Shown here piece after piece: positions 43,446 through 55,265 of a stretch of DNA of 64,000 bases; the first letter of the stretch is position 1; each line of letters begins with the position of its first letter. This DNA comes from Bostrychus sinensis. Its lineage: Eukaryota > Chordata > Actinopteri > Gobiiformes > Eleotridae. Position numbers and translations under genes: made by a program. Below the pieces are notes generated by a model, which saw only the letters and a list, made by a program, of their open reading frames with translations, searched no databases and was not told the DNA's origin. Where the stretch lies: positions 14,437,903-14,501,902 of the forward strand of contig CM036243.1 of the NCBI GenBank assembly GCA_020698575.1. Reading direction: 5' to 3'.

Positions 43446-43822
43446 CATTAGACTTATATAGCTCTTTTCTAGACACTCAAAGTCACTTTACATAATCACA
43501 AATAATAAGCAGAAGAAAAATAAAGAATGAATACTCCACAGTATACACTTAACTCGAGTGTGTAGTGACTTTTTCAGGCAGAAACCTGAAGTAAGAAATT
43601 GTAACTGTATTCCATTTTTTAAATAAACGGCTAAGTGGGTTGGGCATTTCTCTTCCATGCTCTGGTTTTTCTTCACCAAGTCTTCAGTCACCTGTTGTGG
43701 AAAATCATTCATTCCTGTGTTGTCCTACTTTTATTCTATTGTCTGAGCTAAGTGCTGGACAAGGACAATGACATGTGTAACAGCTGATAGGCCATACACA
43801 TGTTTAGTCAGGCCATGGTGAC

Positions 43823-44051
43823 CTCTTATAAATTAGAGGAAAAGTGTGAAGATATGCTTGTGACTCTGGGCCACATACTCTTTTCTTGAGTATGCTAGGT
43901 ATAAAAACTACCTTCTGTTAAGGGGGTAGGACACTCTGCATCTCTCCTTTGTACTGTGTTCTCCTTGTGCACAAGTAAAATAAAGATGACTCGCTGATTG
44001 ATCCAGACACTGTATTCTTGTCAAGTATCTCAATCTAAAATTTCCATGACA
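43823..44051 (+). repeat. 5' LTR of provirus-like element
   Basis: Shares CTCTTATAAATTAGAGGAAA through TATCTCAATCTAAAAT with the 3' copy. Contains TATAAAA (43900-43906) and AATAAA (43979-43984) in correct order. The true left end may be further upstream (for example TGTGTAACAG near 43775), since LTRs normally start TG. Confidence 0.8.
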
Positions 44052-44054
44052 ATT

Positions 44055-44072
44055 TGGTGTCAGAAGTGGGAT
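44055..44072 (+). promoter_or_regulatory. Primer binding site, tRNA-Leu type
   Basis: TGGTGTCAGAAGTGGGAT is the exact complement of ATCCCACTTCTGACACCA, the 3' end of vertebrate tRNA-Leu as remembered. It lies three bases after the LTR end. Confidence 0.85.
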
Positions 44073-44166
44073 TCCTCGAGTGGACAATTCCGGATGGAGT
44101 GACCAGGGATTGATCATCCTGGGGGATAGATCCTTCAGTCTCCTACCTTCATAGGATTTCAGAGAT

Positions 44167-45770
44167 GGGAGGCCTGTTTTCACTGGGTCCTGGACTGTCA
44201 CCGCTGGAATCTATCAAACTCAATTCACAACTAAAATGGTGAGATACATATGTCTGTTATCAATAGAGAGTAGGACACAGACCACATTTGTTGTCATATT
44301 TGACCAGGTTAAAGTCTCAAAGGAGCTTGTAATAGTTGAAAGTATTAATACAAGTCACTGGGTGACTATAGGTTACTGGGTAGCCTAAACTAAGCCGTCT
44401 GGTTAAAATGCTATTAGTTATTCAGTGGTGTCTCGGTGACATAAAAAGCAGCAATGGAAACCTCAACGGTGTCAACACAAATGCTCTTATGTCCACCTAA
44501 GAGTTTGTTGCTCAGGTGAATTCCATACAAACGGTCTGGCCACTGAACTAGCAAAAGAAAAAGGGTTTTAACCAGAAAAACAAGAGAGAGGAGCAGGGAA
44601 AAATATCTCACAAAAATCTGAGAGGCTTTACAGTTTACACATTACTTACCATTACCATTACATACCATTATTCTAATGGGAGAAGATGAGAATAAGCCTG
44701 ACAAAACACATTATTGAGGTCCCAGAGACCCCTCTGGTCAAGGCAATGACAACCAAGTATGGAAAACCATACCATGTCCAAAGTCTACCAATGTGGTCCG
44801 GACAGTTTTTGTTTCCCCGACGGGGGATTGTTGAGTATAAATTAACCAAAAATGTTTAGAGAAAAGTTAGAAGAAGAGAAAAGAATTAAATTTAGACAGA
44901 GGGAATATTTTTGAATGCATAGCTAGATCTAACTGTGTAAAGCTAAAGGTCAATCTCATTGGGTCATATTAGGCTTTGTGTTATTGTAATTACATTTCTC
45001 TTACTTTTCCAACTGATGCTTGAAAGAGGATGTACGGTACGGAATCTTTAAAATGTTTTTCTTGTAATTTAAAAATTGAAGACAATTTTGATAAAAAGCT
45101 GAAGAATAAAAAGCAGGTGAAAGCGAATTTAGAGAAAGTAGAAGAACACAGAATTGTTTTAAAATGTGAATAAACAGGTAGATTAAAAAAAAAATCAGAT
45201 ACTGCTCCCCATGTTTCCTCTGTTTTTCCAGACCTCTCCATGGTGAAACTCAACCTGGACCTGGACTTCTGCCCACGCGCCAGTCCCCAGCAACAAGTGT
45301 GGGACCTAACAGCAGCAGCCTGAGTGGGCCCAGAGATAACAGCGGAAATCAAGCCAGATTCCTCCAGTGACCTGCCAGTGAGACCAAAAGTCCGACATGA
45401 TCCACCTACATCACCAAAGACCAGGGCAGAGCTCCACCTGCAGCCACCTAAGCTATCAGACTCAGAACAAGAAGAAAAGGAAGCCCAGTCCACCGGTTTA
45501 AACATGAGTTGAACTGACTGTAGCACCCATCACGAAAGCAAGTTTTTGTTGGGTCTTAAAGCTGCACTCTGTGAACTGGGCTCCTCCACACAATGTCCAA
45601 TGGTCTAAGTTGCCAGACCTGCCAGTCCCATACTGGCCTATGATCCATGGACCCCAGCTGAGGTCGTGGATGCAGCCAAAATGTTGCAGAATGCTGTGTG
45701 AGGAAATGGACAAACAATTACAGCATCACCAAGGACTTACACACAGCTGCTAAGACCATGCAGCCATAGG
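44167..45770 (+). pseudogene. gag-like remnants of the provirus
   Basis: An ATG at 44165-44170 begins MGGLFSLGPGL, a myristoylation-type Gag start, and stops soon after. Further pieces: a Pro-rich acidic segment (45324-45512, DLPVRPKVRHDPPTSPK) and a capsid-like segment near 45630-45700 (AYDPWTPAEVVDAAKMLQNA). About 45780-45980 is a basic Gly/Arg-rich stretch ending in GHWMRDCPQRY, half of a zinc knuckle. All are broken by stops and frame changes. Described only; too damaged to encode a working Gag. Confidence 0.55.
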
Positions 45771-45985
45771 CTGAGTGCGCGGGCGCGATGCCCGGGACAA
45801 GGACGTGGCCGAGGCAAGAGTCGTGGTCACTGGAATAGAGGACAGAGGTTCCAACAAGGATAAAATAGAGGCCAAGACGACGTATGGTATGCTTGAGGAC
45901 AGTTTGGACAGTGGACTCGAGATGGTATAAGTTGGACACTGGATGCGAGATTGTCCACAAAGATACAATGAAGGACCTCGCCTGA

Positions 45986-46483
45986 GTGCTCCCCAAGGGT
46001 CGGACTGACTGGGCAGCGAAGACAGGCCACATCACATCACACGTGTCACAGGGACCAGATCCCAGACATGAGAATGTGTGGTTTAGAACACCACATGACA
46101 AACTCACCACAGTGTTTCTTTACTGGGATCCACACTTTTCTGCTGTGTCTATTTCTCTAACTGAGGAACAACTTTCTCTGTATGATGTGCCCCACTCCAA
46201 GCATGTCTCTCCCTCAAAGTCAACTCACTGTCAGTGGAAGGAGGTGGGCTGGTTTGTGAATGATTGTGAAAAAGTCACAGACTGGGCCCCCACCTCTGAC
46301 CCTGCTGTCTCATTCTCTTCTATGCTGAATGCATACAAAATGTCTTTCACCTCTGTGCAACACTCAAATCACTCTGTGTCTCTGGTGCCAGATAAGCATG
46401 CCACGTATCAGAATAGCACCACCTCCTTTCTATCTGACACTGAGGCTGCAGCCATCCCTGCTTTAAAAGCAGTTCCACAGTAA
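45986..46483 (+). CDS. Unrecognised 165-codon frame in provirus interior
   Basis: Uninterrupted frame in an otherwise stop-filled region. It shows several possible N-glycosylation sites (NHS, NST in the last third), cysteines and tryptophans (HCQWKEVGWFVNDCEK). It lacks a clear signal peptide or membrane segment. Position just after gag-like sequence would suggest that pol is deleted and this could be an envelope-surface relic, but I do not recognise the family. May be chance preservation. Confidence 0.3.
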   Translation: MLPKGRTDWAAKTGHITSHVSQGPDPRHENVWFRTPHDKLTTVFLYWDPHFSAVSISLTEEQLSLYDVPHSKHVSPSKSTHCQWKEVGWFVNDCEKVTDWAPTSDPAVSFSSMLNAYKMSFTSVQHSNHSVSLVPDKHATYQNSTTSFLSDTEAAAIPALKAVPQ

Positions 46484-48720
46484 ATATGATGTTGGTTTGA
46501 TCAAAGATTGTGAACTAGTGGTGATCACCCCTAAATCTACTTATAGGCCATCCCAACTCTAGTACACCTTAAAATAAGAAGCCATTGATGGTATTACTCC
46601 AGTTTTCAATGCTCTAAGGGAAACAGCAGTAATAGTGCTTTGTGAAAATTCTCCAGTGCTGCTGTTCAGAATATTCCCAAACCACTTTATCTTGGGCACA
46701 TGTTCTTACTGTAGACAATTTATAACTAATGGCTAATAGTCAATCAACATAGCCTATATAAAGATTTAAGAAGTTGCAAAAGTCTTCCAGAAGCACAAAA
46801 TCACTAATATAAGCTATAGCGAGCTTCTCTGAGTTTGTTTGTTGTTTTGTGTTCTCTGTTCTCTGTCTTTGTCTGTTTGTCCAATGTCTTGTCATTGGTA
46901 ACATAATGAAGAAGAAAGAGCTAATTGCAGGCAAATTGTTGTGTGTAGTACAATAACGCTAGGTTTTAGATAACAGAAGGATTTGTGTATGTAGAATTTG
47001 ACTCAAGGACAAAAAGAAGTGTGTTTTGGAAGATATGATCGTTAGACCAAGTGAACACAGGAGTTGTGAAGTGTACTGGCTGGTAAAAAACTCAAGAGAT
47101 GTTTTTTGTTTGTTTGTTCTTTTTTAATTCTGCCAAACATGGGCTGAATTCTGACACATGGGCTGATCCATGTGTCAAAAGGGAGGATGTTAACAGGACT
47201 CATGCAAAAGTGGTACACAAAAGGGTTGACAGGTTAAGAACAGAAAATGTGCTATATGCATAGTACATAATGCAGGTAAAGGTGCATACACACAAAACCT
47301 GCAGCTGGGGTAAAGAATCTGCATTTACTGAGAGCTCTGTGTTTAAAATAATAATTAATTAGGTCTATTGAACTTGTTGCAACAAGTGGTTAGAAACTCT
47401 CCTCATCTAAAACAGTGGTGACCTTCTTAGGGCATGTAATCACAGACAGGATAGTTCCTGGCCTCAGCAATAATGAAACAAAATGTTTGGTTTAACATGA
47501 CATCATTCTTTTAAAAAAAAATGTGCACAAAAATTAAAGATGAATAGTAAAATAATTTTTTTGGACTGACCAGAGTCTGCTTTGGACTTGACCAGGTTTA
47601 CCAACACTGTGTCTGTGTGAATGTGAATGTGTGAACTCTAACCAGTCTTTATGTGTTGTTATGATCCAAAATGTGCATATTTCAGAAAAATTAACAGGTT
47701 TTAACAGATGATTAAAAAGATAATAAGGCTCTAAAAGATTGGATCCACATGGATCTGAACCCAATGAAAACAACTCTAGGAGAATTGTTGCGTGTATATG
47801 TTGACATTTCTCTCCATAGACTGAACTATTAAATCCATGGATGTGGTAAATATAATACCAGTTGGTAAGTTATTTCATATTGGCTTATCATATTGGATGC
47901 TTTTATGTGCTAACTATGTGAGTCTAACTTATTTTGCCAAATTACAAATTTACAAAAATTTATGACAGATTGTAAATCAGAGAATTGAAATCAGAGATCA
48001 AACTTTGGTCCAGACTCCAGACCGTCCCAACAGGGGATGGCATTGTTTTGTGTGCAACATGTTCCTTTGTTTTCTCTCAGCAGGTCCCAAATAATATGTT
48101 TACAAAAAACATGTTTCCTAAATGAAAAACATTGAAATGGACACAGTGTAAATGCAGTTTTGAATCCTTTTACATGTGGGGTTTGATGTGAGGTATCACT
48201 GATCCTACTACACCCACTCTAGGAAGGTAGATTGAATGACAAAATGGGAAAGTGCTGAGGGGAAAACAGGCATGCCCCAAAGCTCTGCCTGTACTGGAAA
48301 CATCACAGCTGTTATGGATCTGGATCCCTCGACCCGCTGAGCCACCTAGACAACACCCCTCCAACTCTCCACAACCAACCTCTGCTCCTTCTCTGGCTTC
48401 TACAACTAACACTTGGATGCATGGCAGCCACTGCAAAAGATCCCCGAGCCAGGGGACAACATCTCATCAGTTGGAGAAAAACAACAACCTTCCCCTCTGG
48501 ATGCTGAGGACATCGGCTTGTGGAAAGAGCCATACATGCAGCTGTCACCACACAAGCAATTGTGTGTTAACAATTGCATAAAAACTCATGTGATACTGAC
48601 CAGTTTGACAACTCTGAGTCTGACTTGGACGAGAATACTGTTGTGTTACCATGCATTCAGTTTTATTTTATTTATTTATTTATTTTTTATGTGTGTGAAT
48701 GAAATTTTCCTACTCTTACT
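46484..48720. other. Provirus interior, no readable gene
   Basis: No RT, protease or integrase motif could be read in any frame. Some Gln/Pro-rich open pieces (48252-48581) lie before the 3' LTR. A poly-T/ATTT run is at 48660-48690. Could include unrelated insertions. Confidence 0.5.
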
Positions 48721-48946
48721 CTCTTATAAATTAGAGGAAAAGTCTGAAGATATGCTTGTGACTCTGGGCCACATACTCTTTTCTTGTGTATGCTTAGTAT
48801 AAAAACTACCTTCTGCTAAGGGGGTAGGACACTCTGCATCTCTCCTTTGTGTTGTGTTCTCCTTGTGTAAAAGTAAAATAATCAATCACTGATTGATCCA
48901 GACACTGTCTTCTTGTCAAGTATCTCAATCTAAAATGTCCAGAACA
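48721..48946 (+). repeat. 3' LTR of provirus-like element
   Basis: Matches the 5' copy over about 225 bases with scattered substitutions and a few small indels (roughly 90% or better by eye). Contains the same TATAAAA and the GATTGATCCAGACACTGT segment. The differences imply an old insertion. Confidence 0.8.
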
Positions 48947-49884
48947 CACCTTATTCAGAGGAGTGGTTCTAGATCTCTTTTAACTGGGGGGCCACATTGG
49001 GGCCAGCCTTGTCGCCGGGGGGTGCATGAGACATTTTGATGTAAACTGACTGGAACTTATTTTAAAAATAACTCTGATATATCTTTGTAAACATGACCTT
49101 GTAAACATTTCTTTCCCTTTTAATGCTAGAATACTAGAATAGTCCCTGAAACAAATTTACAATAGAATGTGTCAGTTTCACGAGGCATTTTGGACACTTC
49201 AGAGGGGTAGCCACTAGGGGGCACACGCTCACAGTTACAGGGGCAATGACCACCCATGGGCACCCCCTAGAACACCCCTGCCTATACAGTGTGTTCTTTC
49301 AGCAGCTCTCAGTCAATTGCTTCTAAACTCAGAGCAGTGCCTCAAAAATTGCGGTAGTTGAGTGAATAGTCAAGAAACAATATAGGTTTCCAGATTTCTC
49401 TCATGACTTCTCTGTAAGATGTCAGCTCTGCCACATGCCTTTTCCTAAAGAAAAGAACAAAACACATGGCCAACATAACAATCATTTTAACTTAGGACAT
49501 TCTGTTGATTTATTATAATGTTGTGAAAATGCCTGATGTAGCCTGCACATAGTCTGTTGTAGTAGCACTGGTGATTTTAAGCGAATATGACATGTTTATT
49601 TATTCTCCAAATAGATTAAGGTAACTCCACTTGTTACCCAGAAGCTGTAGAAGAAGCTGTTTGCGTGTGATCAGTCAAGATAATGAAGTTGGAGCTGGAG
49701 TCTCAAATCAAATTGTCAGTACGAAGTGACACTGAACAGATTGTTTTTGTACGTGCCTGGGGCAACATCTAGACTTCTTCGTCTATACTCTTTTATATCA
49801 CAATAACATTTAAAGATATGTACATCTAAATAATTTAAATAACCCATGTATATTTGTTTTAATCAGGATGATGTTCTGATTATT
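48947..49884. other. Intergenic, no gene seen
   Basis: Contains fragments resembling old repeats (48975-49010 with GGGGGGCC; 49190-49285 with CACTAGGGGGCAC). No coding exon recognised. Confidence 0.45.
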
Positions 49885-50320
49885 TTTGGAACCAATCATT
49901 ATGGATCATGGCCAACACTGGTTGTGTAATGTAAATTGGCTATTAATGATTTCACTGGAAAAATACTTTCCTTTTGTAAATGTAAAGTACAAAAAAACTC
50001 AACTTGCTTTTTGGAGTTTTTGTTATGTGTAATATTAGTCTAATTGTGTGTGCACATGTGTCTGTGTGGGTTTGTTTGAACGCTCAGCTGATTGGGAATC
50101 AGCCATTAGACTATGTTCAGACAGAGTCCTGCAGCCTATGAGCGGTTTGGACAAAGTTAAAAAACAAAGTAAATGGGTAAAAGAGAGCAGAGGAGAAACT
50201 GATGAAAGGTGCTACTCTCAAAAACACATGGACAAATGCATTCTTTTACTTCCACTTTCCATTAGCGAGCAGAGTTTTTTCAGGCTTCTGGCTCTTATCC
50301 TTCATAACACATATGAATTT
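49885..50320 (+). repeat. Diverged relative of the intron-3 hAT-type element
   Basis: Matches the interior of 36816-37805 in order: GAAAAATACT...TTTGTAAAT (49955 against 36966), TTTGTTTGAA (50070 against 37081), AGAGAGCAGAG (50180 against 37264), GATGAAAGGTGCT (50199 against 37282), CTTTCCATTAGC (50257 against 37338). The terminal CGATC arrays are missing. Open frames inside are not meaningful. Confidence 0.6.
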
Positions 50321-52470
50321 ATTAATATTTAGTTATATCTAGCTTGTGCATGCAGGTGTTATTCAATAAATCAGAATACCTTGTAAAATTTGTCTCTCAG
50401 AGGATAAAAAAATAAAATAAAATGCATATACTGTATTTAAAGTTTTACTACTTACTTTATTGTCCAGAGGAGGATGAGAGACAGCAGACCCAGTAACACA
50501 GATGAGCTGAAGCAATTATTCATTCACTCCTCTGGAAATACAGTGGGAAATAAGAGGCACAACTAGAGCATGCCTCATCTTCTTCTGTCCATGTAACAGA
50601 AATCAGACAGGGACAGACTCCTCGTTCTGAGCCTCCATTATGCTTTGTGCTAGTGAAATAGCTCTCATTCCATGAAATACAGCAGCACATCCAGAGCAGC
50701 AGAAAAAAAGGGCTTAACATAATACTGCTCATTTTTTGCAAGAGAGATCTACAATCAATCAGAAAACGATCAACCTTTTGAAATTTAATTAAAAAATAGA
50801 AATGGACAAATATGGGAAAAAACTTTAATAAAACATTTTTTTGCCATATCGCCCAGCCTTAATTATTAAAGTAAGTAAGTATACAGTATTTGCCAGTTAT
50901 CCATAAGGTCTCATTTTGTTAACACTGAACCTAAAATTTAACACTGCGCACAGGCAAATGGAAAAGCCATCGCCACAGGTAACAGCACAACACGCCTATG
51001 AAAATGACAGAAATATATTCAATGGCAGGTAGTCATTATGCCTGCAGTACCCTAGAGTGCCTGGTGGGGTACATTTACACAATGACAGCAAGAGGGTAGT
51101 GATGTGATTTTTTTATGGAACAGGATGTTAGCAAAAGTGATTTTGGTTCAATACTGGTATTGTTTTAACCCAGGTCTGTTTTAGCAGAAAAAGCACAAAA
51201 ATTGAGCTGATGGGTCATTTCTTTTAACAAGCAACACCACAGAGCCTGTCTTCAGTTGGTTTAACTCCTCACTGCTAAAAAGCTAAAAAATTAAAAAAAT
51301 AAAATAAAAAACTAGTGCTGGGCTGTCTTCATTTCCACTTTTTAAATTGAATAAAAATGTGTATAGTGGAAATGTCCAGCCCTTTACATTGCACTGCCTC
51401 ATGTATATTATGAACAATATAACAGCAATTTGAACACATTATTACACCATTTGCAAACAATGTTCAATAGCAAAATGAAGAAGCTAATAACACTACGAAC
51501 CTTTCCTGTTCATAATCGTGTCAAAATCAGGCTTTCAGAATCGTATGCTTTAAATATTTGTGATCCATACATTTGTGAAATAATATCAAAAAAAGATTAT
51601 GTGGTTGTCAGTGTTTGGATGAAATATTTCTTCGTGATATTTGAAAAAGGGCACCAACACTTGGAAGTGCACATCAGGACATAGTCAAGTACACAGCAGG
51701 GCAGCTATTTTTTCTACTCTTTTTACTGCTCAAAGCTGAATAACCTGAATCATTAAAAACAACCAATATCATTACAGATATTCCCTGGGGGGTACAATAT
51801 AAATTAGTATGAATAGAAGATTGCAAACTCAAGACAGCAGGAAACAGTGTGAAGCCAAACAAGTTGAAGTGAAGTATGAGAAAAGAATAAACAAGCTAAG
51901 TGGCGTGTGCTATGATTCAATATAACCTACCTAATGGACAAGAGATGTCCAGTCCAGAATAGACGCTTTAAAAATAACTTCAGAATGTGATATCCATCAT
52001 GTTTAGTACATCTGTGGTTAAAGTGGCATTGATAAATTGTTTGATAAAATACAACCAGCAGGAATGTTGAGTTCTTTGTAAATAGTGCTGAATAAAGCTA
52101 TATCCCGAGTTAAGAGTTTGGAGAAATCTAGTAAGACCCACTATGCCCTTGTAGAAAATACAGAATTCAGAAAGCCAAACTGCTAATAAAAAACAAATCT
52201 ACAGGCTAAATAATGTAAACACTTACACACAGATATTCACTACAAAATTTTTGATTCCTAGTATGTAAAGCACATTTAAAACAATATTAGTTGCACCAAA
52301 GTACATATTACATTGCTTTACATTCACAAAGCAAGCAGTTAGTAATAAAAACAAAGACAGTAATACATTTAAAGTCAAACTATAAAGTGAGTGAAATGAC
52401 AATCAGTATAAATAGATTCTTTTAATTTATAAAGAAGAAAACACATGTAAACTTTAGTGAAATTAAAAGC
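50321..52470. other. Intergenic, no gene seen
   Basis: AT-rich. The segment around 50845-50870 (CCATATCGCCCAGCC) resembles the end of a common fish DNA transposon. A LINE-tail-like motif (GTTGCACCAAAGTACATA) lies at 52290-52310. Confidence 0.45.
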
Positions 52471-52900
52471 TAGGTTGAAAAATTAGTCTTTGAAAGAGTT
52501 TTAAAATGGTCCATGGCGGGACAGCTTCTGATGTGAAGTGAGAGGTCATTCCAGAGTTTAGGGCAGAAGACTGAGAAGGCATGGTCTCCCCTGGTTTTAA
52601 GGTGAGACGGGGCGACTGAGAGTAGGTGATGAGAATTTGAGCTGAGAGACTGATGGGCAGCATATGGGGTTAAGAAATCTAAGGCCATTTAGTGCTTTAA
52701 AAACAGAGTCAAATTTTAAAATCAATTCTATATTTTACTGGGAGCCAGTGGAGCTGGGCTAAGACTTGAGTGATGCTCTCCCTTTTTTGTACCACTTAAA
52801 AATCTAGCAGGGACATTTTGTATCATCTGTAATTTGTTCAGGATAGATTGTGGCAGACCAATACAAATTGAGCTGCAAGCAATTGAGTCGACTGGTAATA
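52470..52900 (-). mobile_element. LINE RT C-terminal fragment
   Basis: The minus strand reads FSVFCPKLWNDLSLHIRSCPAMDHFKTLSKT, the C-terminal pattern (SFxxxxPxLWNxLPxxIR) of L2/CR1-type LINE proteins. The continuing plus-strand text GGGAGCCAGTGGAGCTGGGC is a familiar part of the same fish LINE. Truncated and broken. Confidence 0.65.
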
Positions 52901-53216
52901 AAACCATGTTGATTTTTTGGGCAATAAATTTGGTTTTAATTTAGCAAGGGCTCTAAGTTGAAGAAGTAGCTTCCCTTAATAACATCGCAGAACTTTTTTT
53001 TTTTTTTTTAGAAGTTTAATTAAAGTCAATAAAAAAACAAAACAAGGTTCTTAACTGAGCTGCGCAAATGAACAGAAAGAGGACCTATAGAGAAGAAGGT
53101 TTGTGGAAATCCAAGACTTCATCAGTGAGACAGTTCTTTAAAGTGGGCGAAGAACTGTCCTGAGGGGACACAGGTCAATATAACTGTGTCCTCAGCATAC
53201 ATGTGATACTGGACAT

Positions 53217-53465
53217 TAAAACAAACTCCCAGTGCACATCAAGACCAGCTCCTCCACAGATCATTTTAAATCTTTACTTAAAACTCACCTTTTTAATCTG
53301 GCTTTTAATTAGGCTGGTTTTGTGAGCAAATTTTTTATCTCTCTGTTTTGTGAATTTTATCTGTATGTTTTTTTTTTTTTTTTTTTTCCATTTTGACTTT
53401 TAATCTATTGTAACTTATTAACCCATGTTGTTTTTAAATGTGCTATATAAATAAAATGGCTTGGC
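53217..53465 (+). mobile_element. L2-like LINE 3' end
   Basis: On the plus strand, LPVHIKTSSSTDHFKSLLKT followed by HLFNLAFN and a stop is the LINE C-terminus. A short 3' UTR follows, ending ATGTGCTATATAAATAAAAT and a GGCTT repeat, a typical L2-type terminus. A similar terminal motif (GTGCTATGTAAATAAAGGTTGATTGATTG) is at 55237-55265. Confidence 0.7.
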
Positions 53466-54097
53466 TTGGATAAAATTTCTCTAAAATTGAACCAGGGAAA
53501 GCATATATGAGAGGAGAGGGATTAAAATGGAACCCTGCGGGTGATGACAGGTGATTTTACACTGTAAAAAGTGAGTTTCAGCTGTTGATGTAGCAAGTAA
53601 TTTAACAATAAATTTAACAATAGAAATGTAATTTCTCATATTACTAACAAAATTACAAAAATGAAATACAAAATTTCATATTATTTGTTGAAATAACAAT
53701 ATATTTAAAATTATTTCCTCTACAAAATAAATATGTGTTACTCCAGCTGATCTTCTGCACTACATTTCCACTATTCACACAATTGTTCCCTTGTTCATTT
53801 TAATTACTCTTTGGTTTTCTCAAAGTGGGTAGGGCTAACATTTTGAATATGAACTGACCAGGGCAATAAAAAGCAGCAGCTATTAAGTTTGTACATTTTA
53901 CCATTTATTGCTTTAGAAAAAACAAAACAAGTGTGTTTATTATGTTTTTATTTTGTGTCAACGGCTTTGAGAGAAAATAGAGAAAATCTGAGAGAAGCAA
54001 CTACATGAAATATAAACTAATAAGGTTTATGGAAGCTGGATGTGTGATCAGTAAATTGTATAGTGTTAAATGAACACTGTCAGTGAACTTATGTTCA

Positions 54098-54300
54098 TTG
54101 ACAGCACAGTCAGCACTCTCGCCTCACAGCAAGAAGGTCCTGGGTTTGATTCCTGGACCATGTGGGGCCTTCCTGTGTTGAGTTTTTATGTTCTCCCTGT
54201 GGCTGGGTGAGTTTCCCCTCAACCTCAAAACATACACAACAGACTAATCCTCCAGCTAGGTAGGTCCTGACCAGGATCTGGAGAGGGGTTCCCTTGTATA
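54098..54300 (+). mobile_element. tRNA-derived SINE (diverged)
   Basis: Head with CAGTCAGCACTCTCGCCTCA and B-box GGGTTTGATTCC (54142-54153), then the same body blocks as the SINE at 25135-25527 (TTTTTATGTTCTCCCTGTGGC, TGGGTGAGTTTCC). Older and shorter than that copy. Confidence 0.65.
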
Positions 54301-54529
54301 TTTGTTAATTATTGTTTCCAGGAATTAGAAAAATCTAATTCTAATAGATGTAAGGGATGATCATGAAACCATAATAGAAAAATCAAATGGATGTAACAAA
54401 AGATTATGAAGTCACAATTAGAAAAATTAAATAGATGTTACAACAGAACATTTAGGCTATTCTAGTGGTAAAATATTAAAATATATACATTTTTGAAATG
54501 TACAAATCCAAATAAATATAACTGTGACA

Positions 54530-54925
54530 ACTATAGTAGATAACATGACAAAACGCTATGTAAAAAATGGTTTTCTAAGTAGATATGTTTTTGTTGTTGT
54601 TGTGTTGTTTTTTTCATGCTTATACATTTTATTGAGGTTATTGGGGTTAATAGAAATATGTATTCCTTGGTATTTGACGGAGTCGGTTTAAAGGGAAGGT
54701 GTGTCCCCAACCTCAGCATCCCAGTCAAAATGGTTTAGAGGCAGAATCTCAGACTTTGACCAGTTTAAGGAATAGCCAGTCATGTTAACAAAACTGTTAA
54801 TCAGATTGTGGAGTGACAGAAGGGAGTTTGAAATATATGCTATAAATAATATGAAGAGTGTAGTAGTGGAGATAATGAGCATCTTTGCCTTATTCCTCTG
54901 AATGTTGTTGAAATTTTCCATTTGT
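54530..54925 (-). pseudogene. L1-type LINE RT fragment
   Basis: The minus strand reads SLLSLHNLINSFVNMTGYSL, then NWSKSEILPLN and, after a stop, KYQGIHISIN. This is the pattern following the catalytic box in L1/Tx1-type reverse transcriptases (GYxxNxxKSExxPLN, then YLGI). Short relic. Confidence 0.65.
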
Positions 54926-55265
54926 TGTTACTGATCTGCTTTTGAAATTAATGTATCTTTGGACACAAGTTGACTAAAGGGATTTAATTAAAAATCATAA
55001 TCCACAATTTCAACATTTTCTTAAATTCTGCGTAAGGGGACAAATTGGACCAAAACCTCAAAACTGGATAAAAATGTCTCCCCTTAAAGCTTAATTTGAA
55101 CAAAAAATTTACCATTAAATTTTTAAAAATTAATATTAATAGGTCACTGCAAGTCAATAAAATGTGTGTTTTGATTCAGATTTATCTTGAGTATTCTGAA
55201 CTGTGTTGAGTGAGGTTCAGTATATTACAGGAAGGTGCTATGTAAATAAAGGTTGATTGATTGAT

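Larger units (their letters stand above)
43823..48946 (+). mobile_element. Decayed LTR provirus-like element
   Basis: Two LTR copies in the same direction (43823-44051 and 48721-48946) enclose about 4.7 kb. Immediately after the left LTR is a primer binding site, TGGTGTCAGAAGTGGGAT (44055-44072), complementary to the 3' end of tRNA-Leu plus CCA. The internal region holds scattered gag-like pieces and one 165-codon open frame, but no readable protease, polymerase or integrase. The shortened internal length and many stops show it is a relic. Confidence 0.85.

Noticed and set aside
46740..46934. 64-residue frame in the provirus interior
   Set aside because: No retroviral motif and no similarity to the neighbouring frames.
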